Assembly (NCBI GenBank): GCA_021378525.1
Contig: JAACJW010000003.1
Span: forward strand, 1-61,182
Reading direction: 5' to 3'
DNA: 61,182 nucleotides
Source: Ureaplasma sp. Hg2
GTDB taxonomy: Bacteria; Bacillota_I; Bacilli_A; Mycoplasmatales; Mycoplasmoidaceae
A program made the position numbers and the translations under genes. Under the pieces are notes generated by a model, which did not search any database, was not told where the DNA came from, and was given only the letters and a program-made list of their open reading frames with translations. Shown in pieces: positions 31,166 to 39,813 of the stretch (its first letter is position 1; every line of letters begins with the position of its first letter).

Positions 31166-32040
31166 TAATGTCGACCATTGTTGGCCGATGTAAAGAAATG
31201 GTTTAATTCCCAAACTACGCCATTATCATCATTACTATATTTTGTAATATGTCTCGATAATAGCTTTGTTGCCTTGGTGCCATTCTTCATAGCAAAACCG
31301 TATTTTGCTTTCGAAAGCATTTCAACATCATTATCACCATCTCCAAAAGCGATACATCGATCTAATGGAATTCCATAGTAAGAACTTAGGTATTTAAGGG
31401 CATTACCCTTGTTGCTATAAATTGAATTAATTTCAATTATTTCGCCAGAAACTGGAAGGCTATAGTTTCTAACTACCAAGGTAGAAGCAGCTTTTTTAAC
31501 TTCATAAACCATTTGGTCGAATTTTTCTGCTGAATCTACATGTAATAAAATTGAGTTTAAATCATATTTAATTTTAGAAACATCACCATCTAAAACAGAT
31601 AAGTTATGTCTTTTATCAAGGTGGAATCACTCGCTAAATTCCTTTTTAGTAACAGGATCATCTTCCAAACTATACAAAATGCTTCCTTGACTTTCACCTT
31701 CAATAATAGCGTTTTTAATAGTATCTCGAACAACTGGATTACTAAATATACGTTCTGCTACTACATTACTAAAAGGTAAATTAATGGAAGAAAAATTTTT
31801 ATTTGAAGGATTACAATAATAAGAACCATTAAAGTTGACCAATATTGTATCTAAATTTAATTCCTTATAAATGTGGACCGAAGCTCTTCTTGGCCGTCCA
31901 GTTGCTATACAAAAAATATGCCCTTGCTTGGTAATTTTTTCAATCCCCTCAATAGTTTCTTTTGAAAGTTGACTTTTGGAATTTAATAACGTTCCATCCA
32001 GGTCACACATAATTAAATATTTATCATTATTTGTTAACAT
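31165..32040 (-). CDS. Cof-type HAD phosphatase
   Basis: 291 aa with intact motifs: MCDLDGTLLNS, CIATGRP, GNALKYL (Lys) and AFGDGDNDVEML, followed by the GFAMKNGT tail. A cytoplasmic sugar or cofactor phosphatase of broad specificity is likely. A TGA at 31627 (Trp) joins the track pieces. GGAGG before ATG 32040, 12 bases from the trpS stop, so trpS and this gene form a transcript. Confidence 0.9.
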
Positions 32041-32052
32041 AAATTTGCCTCC

Positions 32053-33060
32053 TTATTTAGTTAAATTTATTGCTTTGTGAACTTTTTTAATCATATCTTC
32101 TGCAACGCCTTCACAAATTTTAGCGTTTTTGTTTAATAAACTAATTAGTTTATCGGTTCCCTTATATTTTTTAAGTTTATTTTGTAAATCGCTTAAAAAT
32201 TCATTTAAAATAAAAATAACATCTTTTTTAAAAACACCATAATTTGGAATATCTTTATATTTTTGTTCGATATCTTCAAAGCTTATATTCGCCAAACAAC
32301 TATATATAGTCATTAGATTACTTATGCCAGGTTGTTTTTCAGGATCGAAGTGAACCTTATTTAAACTATCTGTAACAGCTCCTTTAATTTTCTTAGTAAC
32401 TTGAGCCACATCATCAACTAAGAATATTGTTCCGTTAGGATTATTTGATGACTTACTCATTTTACTTTGTGGATTAAGTAAATCCATTATCTTTGAGCCA
32501 ACTTTTGGAAATATCGGTTCAGGTATTTTAAATGTCTCGGTATGATAACGTTCATTAAATCTCAAAGCTATATTTTTTGTTATTTCCATATGTTGTTTTT
32601 GGTCGATGCCAACTGGGACGACATCAGCGCTATACAACAAGATGTCTGCGGCCATCAAGGCTGGGTAGACTAATAACCCGGTAGGAATGGTTTGCGTTCC
32701 GTTATTCATTTTGCTTTTTGCACTCTTATCTTTGAACTGGGTCATGCGACTTAGTTCCCCGATAGAAGTATGGCACATTAAGATATACCCTAAATGTCCG
32801 TGCGCCATAACATCGGATTGATTAAAGATTATTACTTTGTTTTCATCCAAACCAGCGGCCAAATAAAGCGCTGCAATGTCTAATTTATTTTGATACAAAG
32901 TTTTATTATCAATAAAATTTGGTGTCAAAGAATGAAGGTCAGCAATGAAAATGAACATTTCATAATCATTTTGTAAGTCAACAAAATTCTTTATTGCGCC
33001 TAGGTAATTACCTAATGTTAAATTGTTGCTCGGCTGAATCCCCGAAATTAATCTTTTCAT
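32053..33060 (-). CDS. trpS: Tryptophanyl-tRNA synthetase
   Basis: Charges tRNA-Trp, which here must also serve the UGA codon. 335 aa, class I: the HIGH-type motif is LTLGNYLG in SGIQPSNN..., the KMSKS motif is present as SKMSKSSNN, and GIDQKQHMEITKNIA matches the family. The TxGN form of the first motif also occurs in Bacillus-type enzymes. Ends at TAA 32055-32053. No T-box features were seen upstream. Confidence 0.95.
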   Translation of the reverse strand: MKRLISGIQPSNNLTLGNYLGAIKNFVDLQNDYEMFIFIADLHSLTPNFIDNKTLYQNKLDIAALYLAAGLDENKVIIFNQSDVMAHGHLGYILMCHTSIGELSRMTQFKDKSAKSKMNNGTQTIPTGLLVYPALMAADILLYSADVVPVGIDQKQHMEITKNIALRFNERYHTETFKIPEPIFPKVGSKIMDLLNPQSKMSKSSNNPNGTIFLVDDVAQVTKKIKGAVTDSLNKVHFDPEKQPGISNLMTIYSCLANISFEDIEQKYKDIPNYGVFKKDVIFILNEFLSDLQNKLKKYKGTDKLISLLNKNAKICEGVAEDMIKKVHKAINLTK

Positions 33061-33215
33061 TATAAAAACCGCCCTAATTAAATTAAATTTTATTTAAAAT
33101 AATCATACCATATTTTGTTATAGTTTCAATGACATAGATAAATAATGTATAATACTTATACTTAATTATATTTAATAATTATAGAACTATTTAGCTAACA
33201 CAAGGTGGTGGAATT

Positions 33216-33698
33216 ATGGTTAACGTTTTATATAGCACTGGTTGCACTTCGTGTAGAAAAACAGTAAATTTTTTTAAAGAAAACGAAATAGATATTAAAA
33301 GAATAAATATTATGAAAGACAATATTAGTGTGCAATTTTTCAAGGATATGTTGTCAATTACCGAAAATGGATTTCACGATATTATTTCAACAAGAAGTAA
33401 ATACTTAACTGAGCATCACATTAATATTGATGATATGTCGACTAACGATGTTATTCAATTAATCATTGAGGAACCAAGTATCTTAAAAAGACCAATTATG
33501 TTTCAATACTCTAACCAAGGAATTCCTTATCGTTTGCAAATTGGTTATAATGTTGATGATATAAATGTATTCTTACGCGAAAAACGAAAGCCATGCGCCT
33601 GTGTTATTTCTTATGGACATAATACTTCAAAACAAAATTGTTCGTATAAACAAACGATTTGTGCCGAATTTAAAAGACCGACAAAGGAACGTGCATAA
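33216..33698 (+). CDS. Spx/ArsC-family protein with Cys-rich tail
   Basis: An Spx-like regulator: it would bind RNA polymerase and respond to thiol stress through GCTSC (CxxC, residues 9-13). The region SILKRPIMFQYSNQ is the typical second half. The family is about 130 aa, while this one is 160 aa. The extra tail carries CAC at about residues 128-130, then QNC and TIC, giving four more Cys. TGGTGG RBS before ATG 33216. nadK begins two bases after its stop. Arsenate reductase-like activity is an alternative, but neither reading is proven here. Confidence 0.8.
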   Translation: MVNVLYSTGCTSCRKTVNFFKENEIDIKRINIMKDNISVQFFKDMLSITENGFHDIISTRSKYLTEHHINIDDMSTNDVIQLIIEEPSILKRPIMFQYSNQGIPYRLQIGYNVDDINVFLREKRKPCACVISYGHNTSKQNCSYKQTICAEFKRPTKERA

Positions 33699-33700
33699 AT

Positions 33701-34465
33701 ATGAAATATTGGATTATTCACAAAGATGTTTTAATAGATATAGATGTAGCAAAACGGATTCGAAGTAAACTTAGTAATTGAACTGAGTCTGAAAAAAGTC
33801 CTAATTATGTTTTTATAATTGGCGGGGACGGAACTTTTATTCGGCACGCGGCCAATTACTTTAAAATTGATGTCAAAATTATTTGTATTAACACTGGAAC
33901 CTTAGGTTTCTATTCGGCTTTTGAAAGTGGAAGTGATTGAGACGTTAATGAAATAACACAAGAATCTAATTACGAAACATTTACAATATTGAAAATTCAA
34001 ATTAATAAGAAATTATTTTATGGTGTTAATGAATTTGTTTTATTTAGTCATAACGCCTTTCCGATTGATATTAAATTAGATAATGAACATTATCAAAAAT
34101 TCAAAGGCAGCGGATTGATGATCTCAACCAGAACCGGTTCAACAGGGCGTAATAAATCTTGTGGTGGCGCCGTTATATTTCCCGGTGTTCACGCGATTCA
34201 AATGTTGGAGTTAGCACCTGTGGGGCACCTCAAATATTCGACCTTACAAAGTCCAATTATATTACCAAAATCTAGTTTGATTCAAATTGTTAGCGAAACG
34301 CAAACAAAAGAAGCAACGTTGTCTGTTGACGGCAAGGAATTGAAAATGAAATTTGATAAAGGGCAAATAGATATCAATGCAGTGGAATCGAAGTGTCAAT
34401 TATTTTTGCCGCGAACCACTAAGACATATATTAAAAAACTGCACAATACATTTATTAAGGAGTAA
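33701..34465 (+). CDS. nadK: NAD kinase
   Basis: Makes NADP from NAD and ATP. 254 aa; IIGGDGT and NTGTLGF are the nucleotide sites, and STRTGSTGRNKSCGGAV the family fingerprint. The usual GDGL preceding it reads GSGL. TGA codons near 33779 and 33938 are Trp, so the gene starts well before the track ORF at ATG 33701. It follows the Spx-like gene by two bases and precedes the EIIB-like gene by two bases, one operon. Confidence 0.93.
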
Positions 34466-34467
34466 TT

Positions 34468-34830
34468 ATGAAACGGGAAACGAAAAGAATAATTTTTTAT
34501 ATTATGACGCTAGGCATCGGATATTTTATTATAAAAAAAAGACTAAAGTTAAGTCCACCAGTTAATGATGTTTTAACTTTATCAGAAAAATTTCCTTTTA
34601 AAGTAGAAGATATAATAAAATATTTAGGTACTAGCGATAATATTGTAAGCGTTAATTCAACTATTAATATGTTAAAAGTCGAATTAAAGGACATTACTAT
34701 CGTTGATAAAATAATGCTTAAGAAATTAGGCGCTAAAGGAATGATGCAATCAGGAAAAACCTTATCATTGGTATTAGGGGACTATTCTAAAGCGTTAGAT
34801 CAAGCTATAAACGATTATATAAAACAATAA
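34468..34830 (+). CDS. PTS EIIB-like membrane protein without catalytic Cys
   Basis: 120 aa: an N-terminal TM helix (RIIFYIMTLGIGYFII) then a domain aligned to glucose-type EIIB (LSEKFPFKVEDIIKYLGTSDNIVSVNSTINMLKVELKD). In the full PTS protein in this window the corresponding site is TACATRLRV; here it is NSTINMLKV, so Cys is Thr and the Arg residues are gone. Phosphotransfer by the normal route is excluded. Similar unattached EIIB-like domains occur in mollicutes. Encoded two bases after nadK; role unknown. Confidence 0.75.
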   Translation: MKRETKRIIFYIMTLGIGYFIIKKRLKLSPPVNDVLTLSEKFPFKVEDIIKYLGTSDNIVSVNSTINMLKVELKDITIVDKIMLKKLGAKGMMQSGKTLSLVLGDYSKALDQAINDYIKQ

Positions 34831-34844
34831 ATTATAGTAGATAT

Positions 34845-34893
34845 AAAAAAAGTAAGTGTTATCCGATGTGACCGGGCAACACTTACTTTTTTA
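34845..34893. terminator. Bidirectional terminator
   Basis: AAAAAAAGTAAGTGTT ... AACACTTACTTTTTT between convergent genes. Confidence 0.9.
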
Positions 34894-34900
34894 GATTTAA

Positions 34901-36583
34901 TTATGATGCGATATCATATACTGTTGAAAAGATGTAAGGATTTTTCTTTTTTCATTTTCAAACATATGAACCAGCGATTCCTTTAATAATTTCCTGAATT
35001 TTAGCATCTGTAATTGCTTTATTAATCTTCATTTCTTTTTCAAGGTTTTCCCTAACACTATGAGATATACGAGCAACTAATGCTCCTGATTCTTTTGCAA
35101 AGAAACAACCTCTAGTACTTATTATCGGAGTGCTATTAACCTTAGCTTTAGAACGGTCAATGTTTACGATAACGTTAACAACCCCGTCGCTTGATAAAAT
35201 CCCTCTTTCTTTTAGAAGCATTGCACTATCAGCGTTCGTTGAATTACCATCGATGTAAATCGGTTGAGCGGGCACAAAGATATCAGTTAACGATAATGTA
35301 CCGTTAAGGAATTTTAATTTTTGTCCGTTAGTCGCAATTAAAACATGGTCTTTTTGATAACCCAAATCAATTATATTTTCTTGTAGTTTACGAAGCATTT
35401 TGTATTCACCATGGATGGGGAATATTCATTTTGGACTTAATCCTCGAACCATTAATTGTTGCTCACTCCGGGTTGCATGACCTGAAGAGTGAATTTTAAA
35501 TTCTGGTGAATTTTCATAAACTTTAACGCCTTGTTTGTAAAGTTGGTTAATTAAATTTTCTACATTAGCGAAGTTTCCAGGGATCGGATTACTTGAAAGG
35601 ATAATTGTATCAGTTGGTTTCAACGTAACTTTTGTATGTCTTCCTTGAGCCATCACATTTAATGCGGCCATTTCTTCTCCTTGTGATCCGGTTAGGATAA
35701 TAAGGATTTCCTCATCAGCGTATTTGCTTAAATCCTTAGCTAAAATAAAATCTTGTTCCTTAGCATCAAGGTAACCGATCTTTCGGCTTGTTTTAACATT
35801 TGATTCCATTGATTTTCCAAGAATACAAACCTTACGGCCCATTTTTACACCCGCTGCAATAACTTCTTCAACTCTCGCTAAATTAGATGCAAACGTTGAA
35901 ACAAATACTCTGGCAGTAGATTTTGCAATTAAGCTACTAATGTTTCTGATAATATATTTTTCAGACTCACTAAAACCTTTAACTTCTGAACTTGTTGACT
36001 CACACAATAAAACATCAACTCCACGGCGTGACATTTCCATCATTCGTGATAAATTAGTTTCTTGGCCATTAGTTGCAAAATCAAATCTAAAGTCTCCAGT
36101 CGATACAAGATTGCCATTTGGTGTTTGAATTCCCACTGCATGAGCGTCAGGGATTGAATGACACACACGGAAGAAATCAACAGTAAAATGTTTAAATTTA
36201 ATTTCCTGAGAATCATTGTATTCAATAATTTCGGGAGGCTTAACGTCCCGATTTTCACCAAGTCGTCGTTCGATTAATTTACATGCTAATTTTGGTGCAT
36301 AAATAACCGGAACTTTTACTTGACGTAATAAGTGGGGGATACCCCCGATGTGATCTTCATGTCCATGAGTAATAAACAAAGCTTTAACTTTACTTTCATT
36401 TTCTTTTAGATATGCGTAGTTAGCAACGATTCCATTAATGCCTAATAAATCGCTATTTGCAAATTTAATTCCAGTATCAACAATAATCATTTCATCATCG
36501 TGCTCAACGATATAAGTGTTTTTTCCAATTTCTTCTAGTCCGCCTAAAGCGTAGATATACGTTGGTGTTTTATTATTTTCCAT
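34901..36583 (-). CDS. rnjA: Ribonuclease J
   Basis: Metallo-beta-lactamase/beta-CASP exo/endoribonuclease for RNA maturation and decay. 560 aa from ATG 36583 (AGAGGTAAAT upstream) through TGA-Trp at 35426 and near 34958 to TAA at 34901. ITHGHEDHIGG is the zinc site HxHxDH; STGDFRFDF, ILTGSQGEE (beta-CASP) and HSSGHATRSEQQ follow. The track start at 36634 has no ribosome site and adds 17 unlikely residues. Confidence 0.93.
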
Positions 36584-36945
36584 ATTTACCTCTTGTATTA
36601 TTCCCATAATATTATTGCTACAAAAAAATATCAATTTTTAATATATATAGATAATAAATAATATTATAGAATCACTATATTTTTATAGCTTGTTGTATTT
36701 ATTATATATTATGAAACAAAAAAAGCAATTGAATTATTATTTTTTTAGAAATTGATTGATTAATATAGAATATTTTTGCTCTATTAAAATATCAAATAAT
36801 TGATTAATAACAAATCTTATAATTTTCTTAGAAGATATTATTTAAACAAAAAAATTATGTTTTTTTATTAATACCTTGCTTAATAACAACGTTAGTACTA
36901 TTATAAAGAGTATTGAAAATAATCAAAACACAAAAAGGAGCTATC
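36584..36945. other. Intergenic, 362 bases, promoter of next gene
   Basis: Very A/T-rich. Near the right end TTGCTT, a 17-base spacer and TATTAT form a promoter for the gene at 36946. No ORF with a ribosome site was found. Confidence 0.6.
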
Positions 36946-37248
36946 ATGAACATTAAAAAATATAAAAGAGTTGAAGCGACATTAATTTGATTAGGGATAG
37001 TTTTGTTCTTTATTTCACTTGTAATGATTTATGTTGGCGTTTCATTTATGGTTAATGATATTCCAGACCGTGATAATGATATGAATGATATTATCGGGAT
37101 TTCTGTATTGAGTGCAAGTTGGGGTGTTTCCATCATCTATAATACCGTAATTTGAACCATTATTAGATATTGAAGAGGCGTTAAGTATTACGATTTTAGA
37201 GGATCAGAACAACAACAAACCAGAATAACAAGAAATATGACTAGATAA
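36946..37248 (+). CDS. Small two-helix membrane protein, 100 aa
   Basis: Not in the track because of TGA-Trp codons. AAAGGAG lies six bases before ATG 36946. Two hydrophobic helices (LIWLGIVLFFISLVMIYVGV, then IIGISVLSASWGVSIIY) flank an acidic loop (NDIPDRDNDMNDI). A basic C-terminal tail (RYWRGVKYYDFRGSEQQQTR) would face the cytoplasm. I do not recognise the family. It sits alone, with its own promoter and a short terminator overlapping the stop. Confidence 0.75.
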
Positions 37249-37262
37249 AGTCATATTTTTTT
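37236..37262 (+). terminator. Terminator overlapping the stop codon
   Basis: ATGAC-TAGATAAA-GTCAT-ATTTTTTT; a short stem that includes the last codons of the 100-aa gene. Confidence 0.55.
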
Positions 37263-37310
37263 AATCATTTTTTTTATTTTTTTGTGTATAATATTAACAT
37301 ACTTAATTAA

Positions 37311-37425
37311 CCGTATAATCCTCTAATTTGGCGAGGAGTTTCTACAAGGGACCTAATCTCTTACTATGGGGAAATTACATTCGTGTAGTTTGCCCCTTCG
37401 TTGCGGACAGACTATTTTTTTATAT
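37311..37425 (+). promoter_or_regulatory. Purine (guanine-class) riboswitch with terminator
   Basis: Aptamer 37311-37370: P1 CCGTA/TATGG, TATAATC, P2 CCTC/GAGG with loop AATTTGG, then GTTTCTAC, P3 AAGGG/CTCTT with loop ACCTAAT, and ACTATGG. Kissing-loop pairs GG and CC are kept. The specificity base equivalent to position 74 is C (37364), which means guanine/hypoxanthine. The pair normally C54-G72 appears as A-T. Downstream, TAGTTTGCCC...GGACAGACTA-T7 is a terminator, and GGGGAAATTACA/TGTAGTTTGCCCC an alternative antiterminator, so ligand should switch expression off. It precedes a purine permease. Confidence 0.9.
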
Positions 37426-37463
37426 AAAAGTCTTACTTAAGTAAATTATTTACGGAGGTTTTT

Positions 37464-39008
37464 ATGACAAAAACAGCAACTTTTAAAGCTAAAAGTTACC
37501 AACATTTAGACAAATGGTTTAAATTAGATGCGCGGAACGCGATTATTAAAAAAGAATTTATCGGGGGTTTGTCTACATTTTTAGCAATGGTATATATTCT
37601 AGTTGTAGAACCTTCGATTTTAGGAAATCTAGCCGATCAAAATATTGCTACACCAGGGGACCCTCATTATGGCTTGGATTACCATGGAGCATTATTTTTG
37701 GGGACAGCTATTTCGGCGTTCATTGGAACATTTTTAATGGGGGCCTTTGCTAATGTTCCAATCGTCCTGGCACCAGGGATGGGATTGAATGCCTTTTTTA
37801 CTTATACAATTGGTTTTCAATTTGGTTTTGATTTTAGTGAGGCTTTAGTTTGTGTGTTCTTTTCAGGAGCATTATATTGTATCCTTAGTATTACACCAGC
37901 CCGACGGCATATCGCTGAAGCACTGCCTCATAATTTTAAAATAGGGATTGGTGCAATGATTGGTATGTTTATTGCATATTTAGGTATTGCAACAAGTGGT
38001 ATTATTACGAATCATACTGCTGACGGATCACCCACTGCTACACCAACAGCGTTAGGTGATTTCACTAACCCCATTATTATTATTTCGATAATAGTTCTCT
38101 TATTATCGTTTGTATTATATTTCTTAAAAGTGCAGGGATCCATTTTGATTACCATAATTTTAGGTATTGCCATGCTCGGTATTGCTTATGCTTGCGGGGC
38201 TGGTCACGGGCTAAGTAGCGCCTTTAAGATTCAAGGTTATAATGATTTTTCATTAATGCCAAGTGCAATGAAGGAAATGTGGCAAGCAATTCCTAGGACT
38301 TTGAGTAAGCCACTTGCGTACGTAGCTATTGTCACAGTTTTATATGTTGATTTCTTTGATACAACAGGATCATTATTTACTTTAGGTAGAGCTTCTGGTT
38401 TGATGAAAGACGGAACTTCAAAAGAAGAACTTAAATGATTGAAACGAGCTAATCTAGTGGATGGGTTTGCAAGTATTACAAGTTCAATGTTTTTATCTTC
38501 ATCTATTAATGCAACTGTTGAATCATCAGCAGGTATTGGAGTCGGTGCAAAAACAGGGTTATCATCAGTCTTTGCAAGTTTCTTTCTAATTCTAACTTTG
38601 GTTTTATGACCAATCATGGGTCCTGTATTACCAATTGGTAATGATGCCTTACAGCCAGTGACGGGGCCAATTTTAATCCTCGTAGGGGCATTAATGTTAA
38701 CCCAACTTAAAGATTTTGATTGATCTAAAAAATTAGATATTCCAGTCTTAATGTCAATTCTAATATTTGGAATGTTAGGATATTCTATTTCTGCAGGAAT
38801 CGCATGAGGAACTGTTGCTTTTGTTTTGGTTCATGGTTCATATGCTGTTTCTCAATACTTGTCACCAATCTTTCATCATCAAGAAAGAATTATGTGGAAG
38901 GATACGCAAATGCGGCTACTCACTGTTGCAGTATGAATAATCCTAGTCCTATCACTACTATTTATAGTTTCTGATGCGCTAATTCGTGGAGGAGTTATAA
39001 GTTCATAA
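37464..39008 (+). CDS. NCS2 purine permease (AzgA/PbuG type)
   Basis: Imports guanine/hypoxanthine or related purines by proton symport. 514 aa with about 12 helices; FIGGLSTFLAMVYILVVEP at the start, LAPGMGLNAFFTYT in the middle, VLYVDFFDTTGSLFTLG and SSSINATVESSAGIGVGAKTG are AzgA-like signatures. TGA-Trp codons from 38436 on carry it to TAA 39006-39008. The upstream guanine-class riboswitch supports the substrate. GGAGG before ATG 37464. Confidence 0.92.
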
Positions 39009-39027
39009 CGATAAACATATTTAAATA

Positions 39028-39087
39028 TTTAAAAAAATAGCAAGTACTTCTCCCGGATGAACGGGATGGGCTTGCTATTTTTTTAAT
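39028..39087. terminator. Bidirectional terminator
   Basis: AAAAAAATAGCAAG...CTTGCTATTTTTTT with inner CCCG/CGGG stem, between the permease and the convergent nrdG. Confidence 0.9.
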
Positions 39088-39104
39088 CTATTATACTCGC
39101 TTAC

Positions 39105-39614
39105 TTAAGAATAGGACAATGTCACTACTTTATGATGCTTTAATGATGCTTTAACATCAATCAAACGTTGGTTACTTGATCCGCGGTATTTAGTTTTTGT
39201 ACTAAATAATTTTAAAACAAATTTCCCATCAACCAATATATCGATATTTTCTAATAATGATTTGATGTGTTTGTCTGTTTTACACATACTTAATAATTCT
39301 TCGTAGGTGTAACCAGTATAAGATCAAATATTAAGTTTTGTAGTCGATTTAATTGCTAATGCAAATGAAGCAAAAGCTTCAGCTTGCTGAAAGGGATCAC
39401 CGCCACTAAAAGTTATACCTTTTAAATAGGTACATTTTTGAATATCGGCTAATAAATTATTGATTTCTAATAATTCCCCGCCCTCAAAAGGTTGAGTTTC
39501 AGGGTTAAAGCAGCCAGGACAATTATGAGAGCAACCTTGGGAGAAATAAACTCTTCTTAGGCCTTCTCCATTTGTTAAACTCTCATTAATCATGCCACTT
39601 AATCTAATTTTCAT
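39105..39614 (-). CDS. nrdG: Anaerobic ribonucleotide reductase activase
   Basis: Radical-SAM activase that abstracts the glycyl hydrogen of NrdD. 169 aa; the [4Fe-4S] motif is GCSHNCPGC (CxxxCxxC), and ITFSGGDPF is the SAM-binding GGE-like segment. Start ATG 39614 (MKIRLSGMI) lies 11 bases inside the preceding 65-aa ORF, so translation is coupled; the track start 39641 is not supported by a ribosome site. TGA at 39324 is Trp. Presence of NrdG fits a strictly glycyl-radical type of NrdD. Confidence 0.92.
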
Positions 39615-39801
39615 TACAATTTGATTTAATGTGATAAACACTAGTGTGCTTATTATTATGATCGATTCGATCGCGACGCTCTGCGGTTTTACCTACGCCA
39701 AATCTTTCGTCTAGTGATAAATAGCCGGTAACTCGACTAATTCCTTGTGTGTCGTTGCTACCACAATGGGGGCAACCATTTTTATTACATTTGTTTTCCA
39801 T
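39604..39801 (-). CDS. Separate glycyl-radical domain of class III RNR, 65 aa
   Basis: Resembles the C-terminus of NrdD: zinc half-site GCPHC at residues 9-13 and glycyl-radical segment SRVTGYLSLDERF with Gly26, normally RVCGYL. It starts at ATG 39801 with AAAGGAG eight bases upstream, after the TAA that ends the catalytic ORF. That TAA is in the same frame, with no frameshift (TAA AGG AGA TTA ATT ATG). Either this is a stand-alone subunit like the spare radical domain YfiD of pyruvate formate-lyase, or nrdD carries a nonsense change. It overlaps nrdG. See findings. Confidence 0.8.
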   Translation of the reverse strand: MENKCNKNGCPHCGSNDTQGISRVTGYLSLDERFGVGKTAERRDRIDHNNKHTSVYHIKSNCNEN

Positions 39802-39813
39802 AATTAATCTCCT

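Noticed and set aside
33565-33768. 67-aa plus-strand ORF across the Spx-nadK junction
   Set aside because: Out of frame with two recognisable genes and with no ribosome site; shadow.
36584-36634. Upstream start of RNase J in the track (MIFFCSNNIMG...)
   Set aside because: No ribosome site; ATG 36583 has AGAGGT at proper spacing and matches the family N-terminus.
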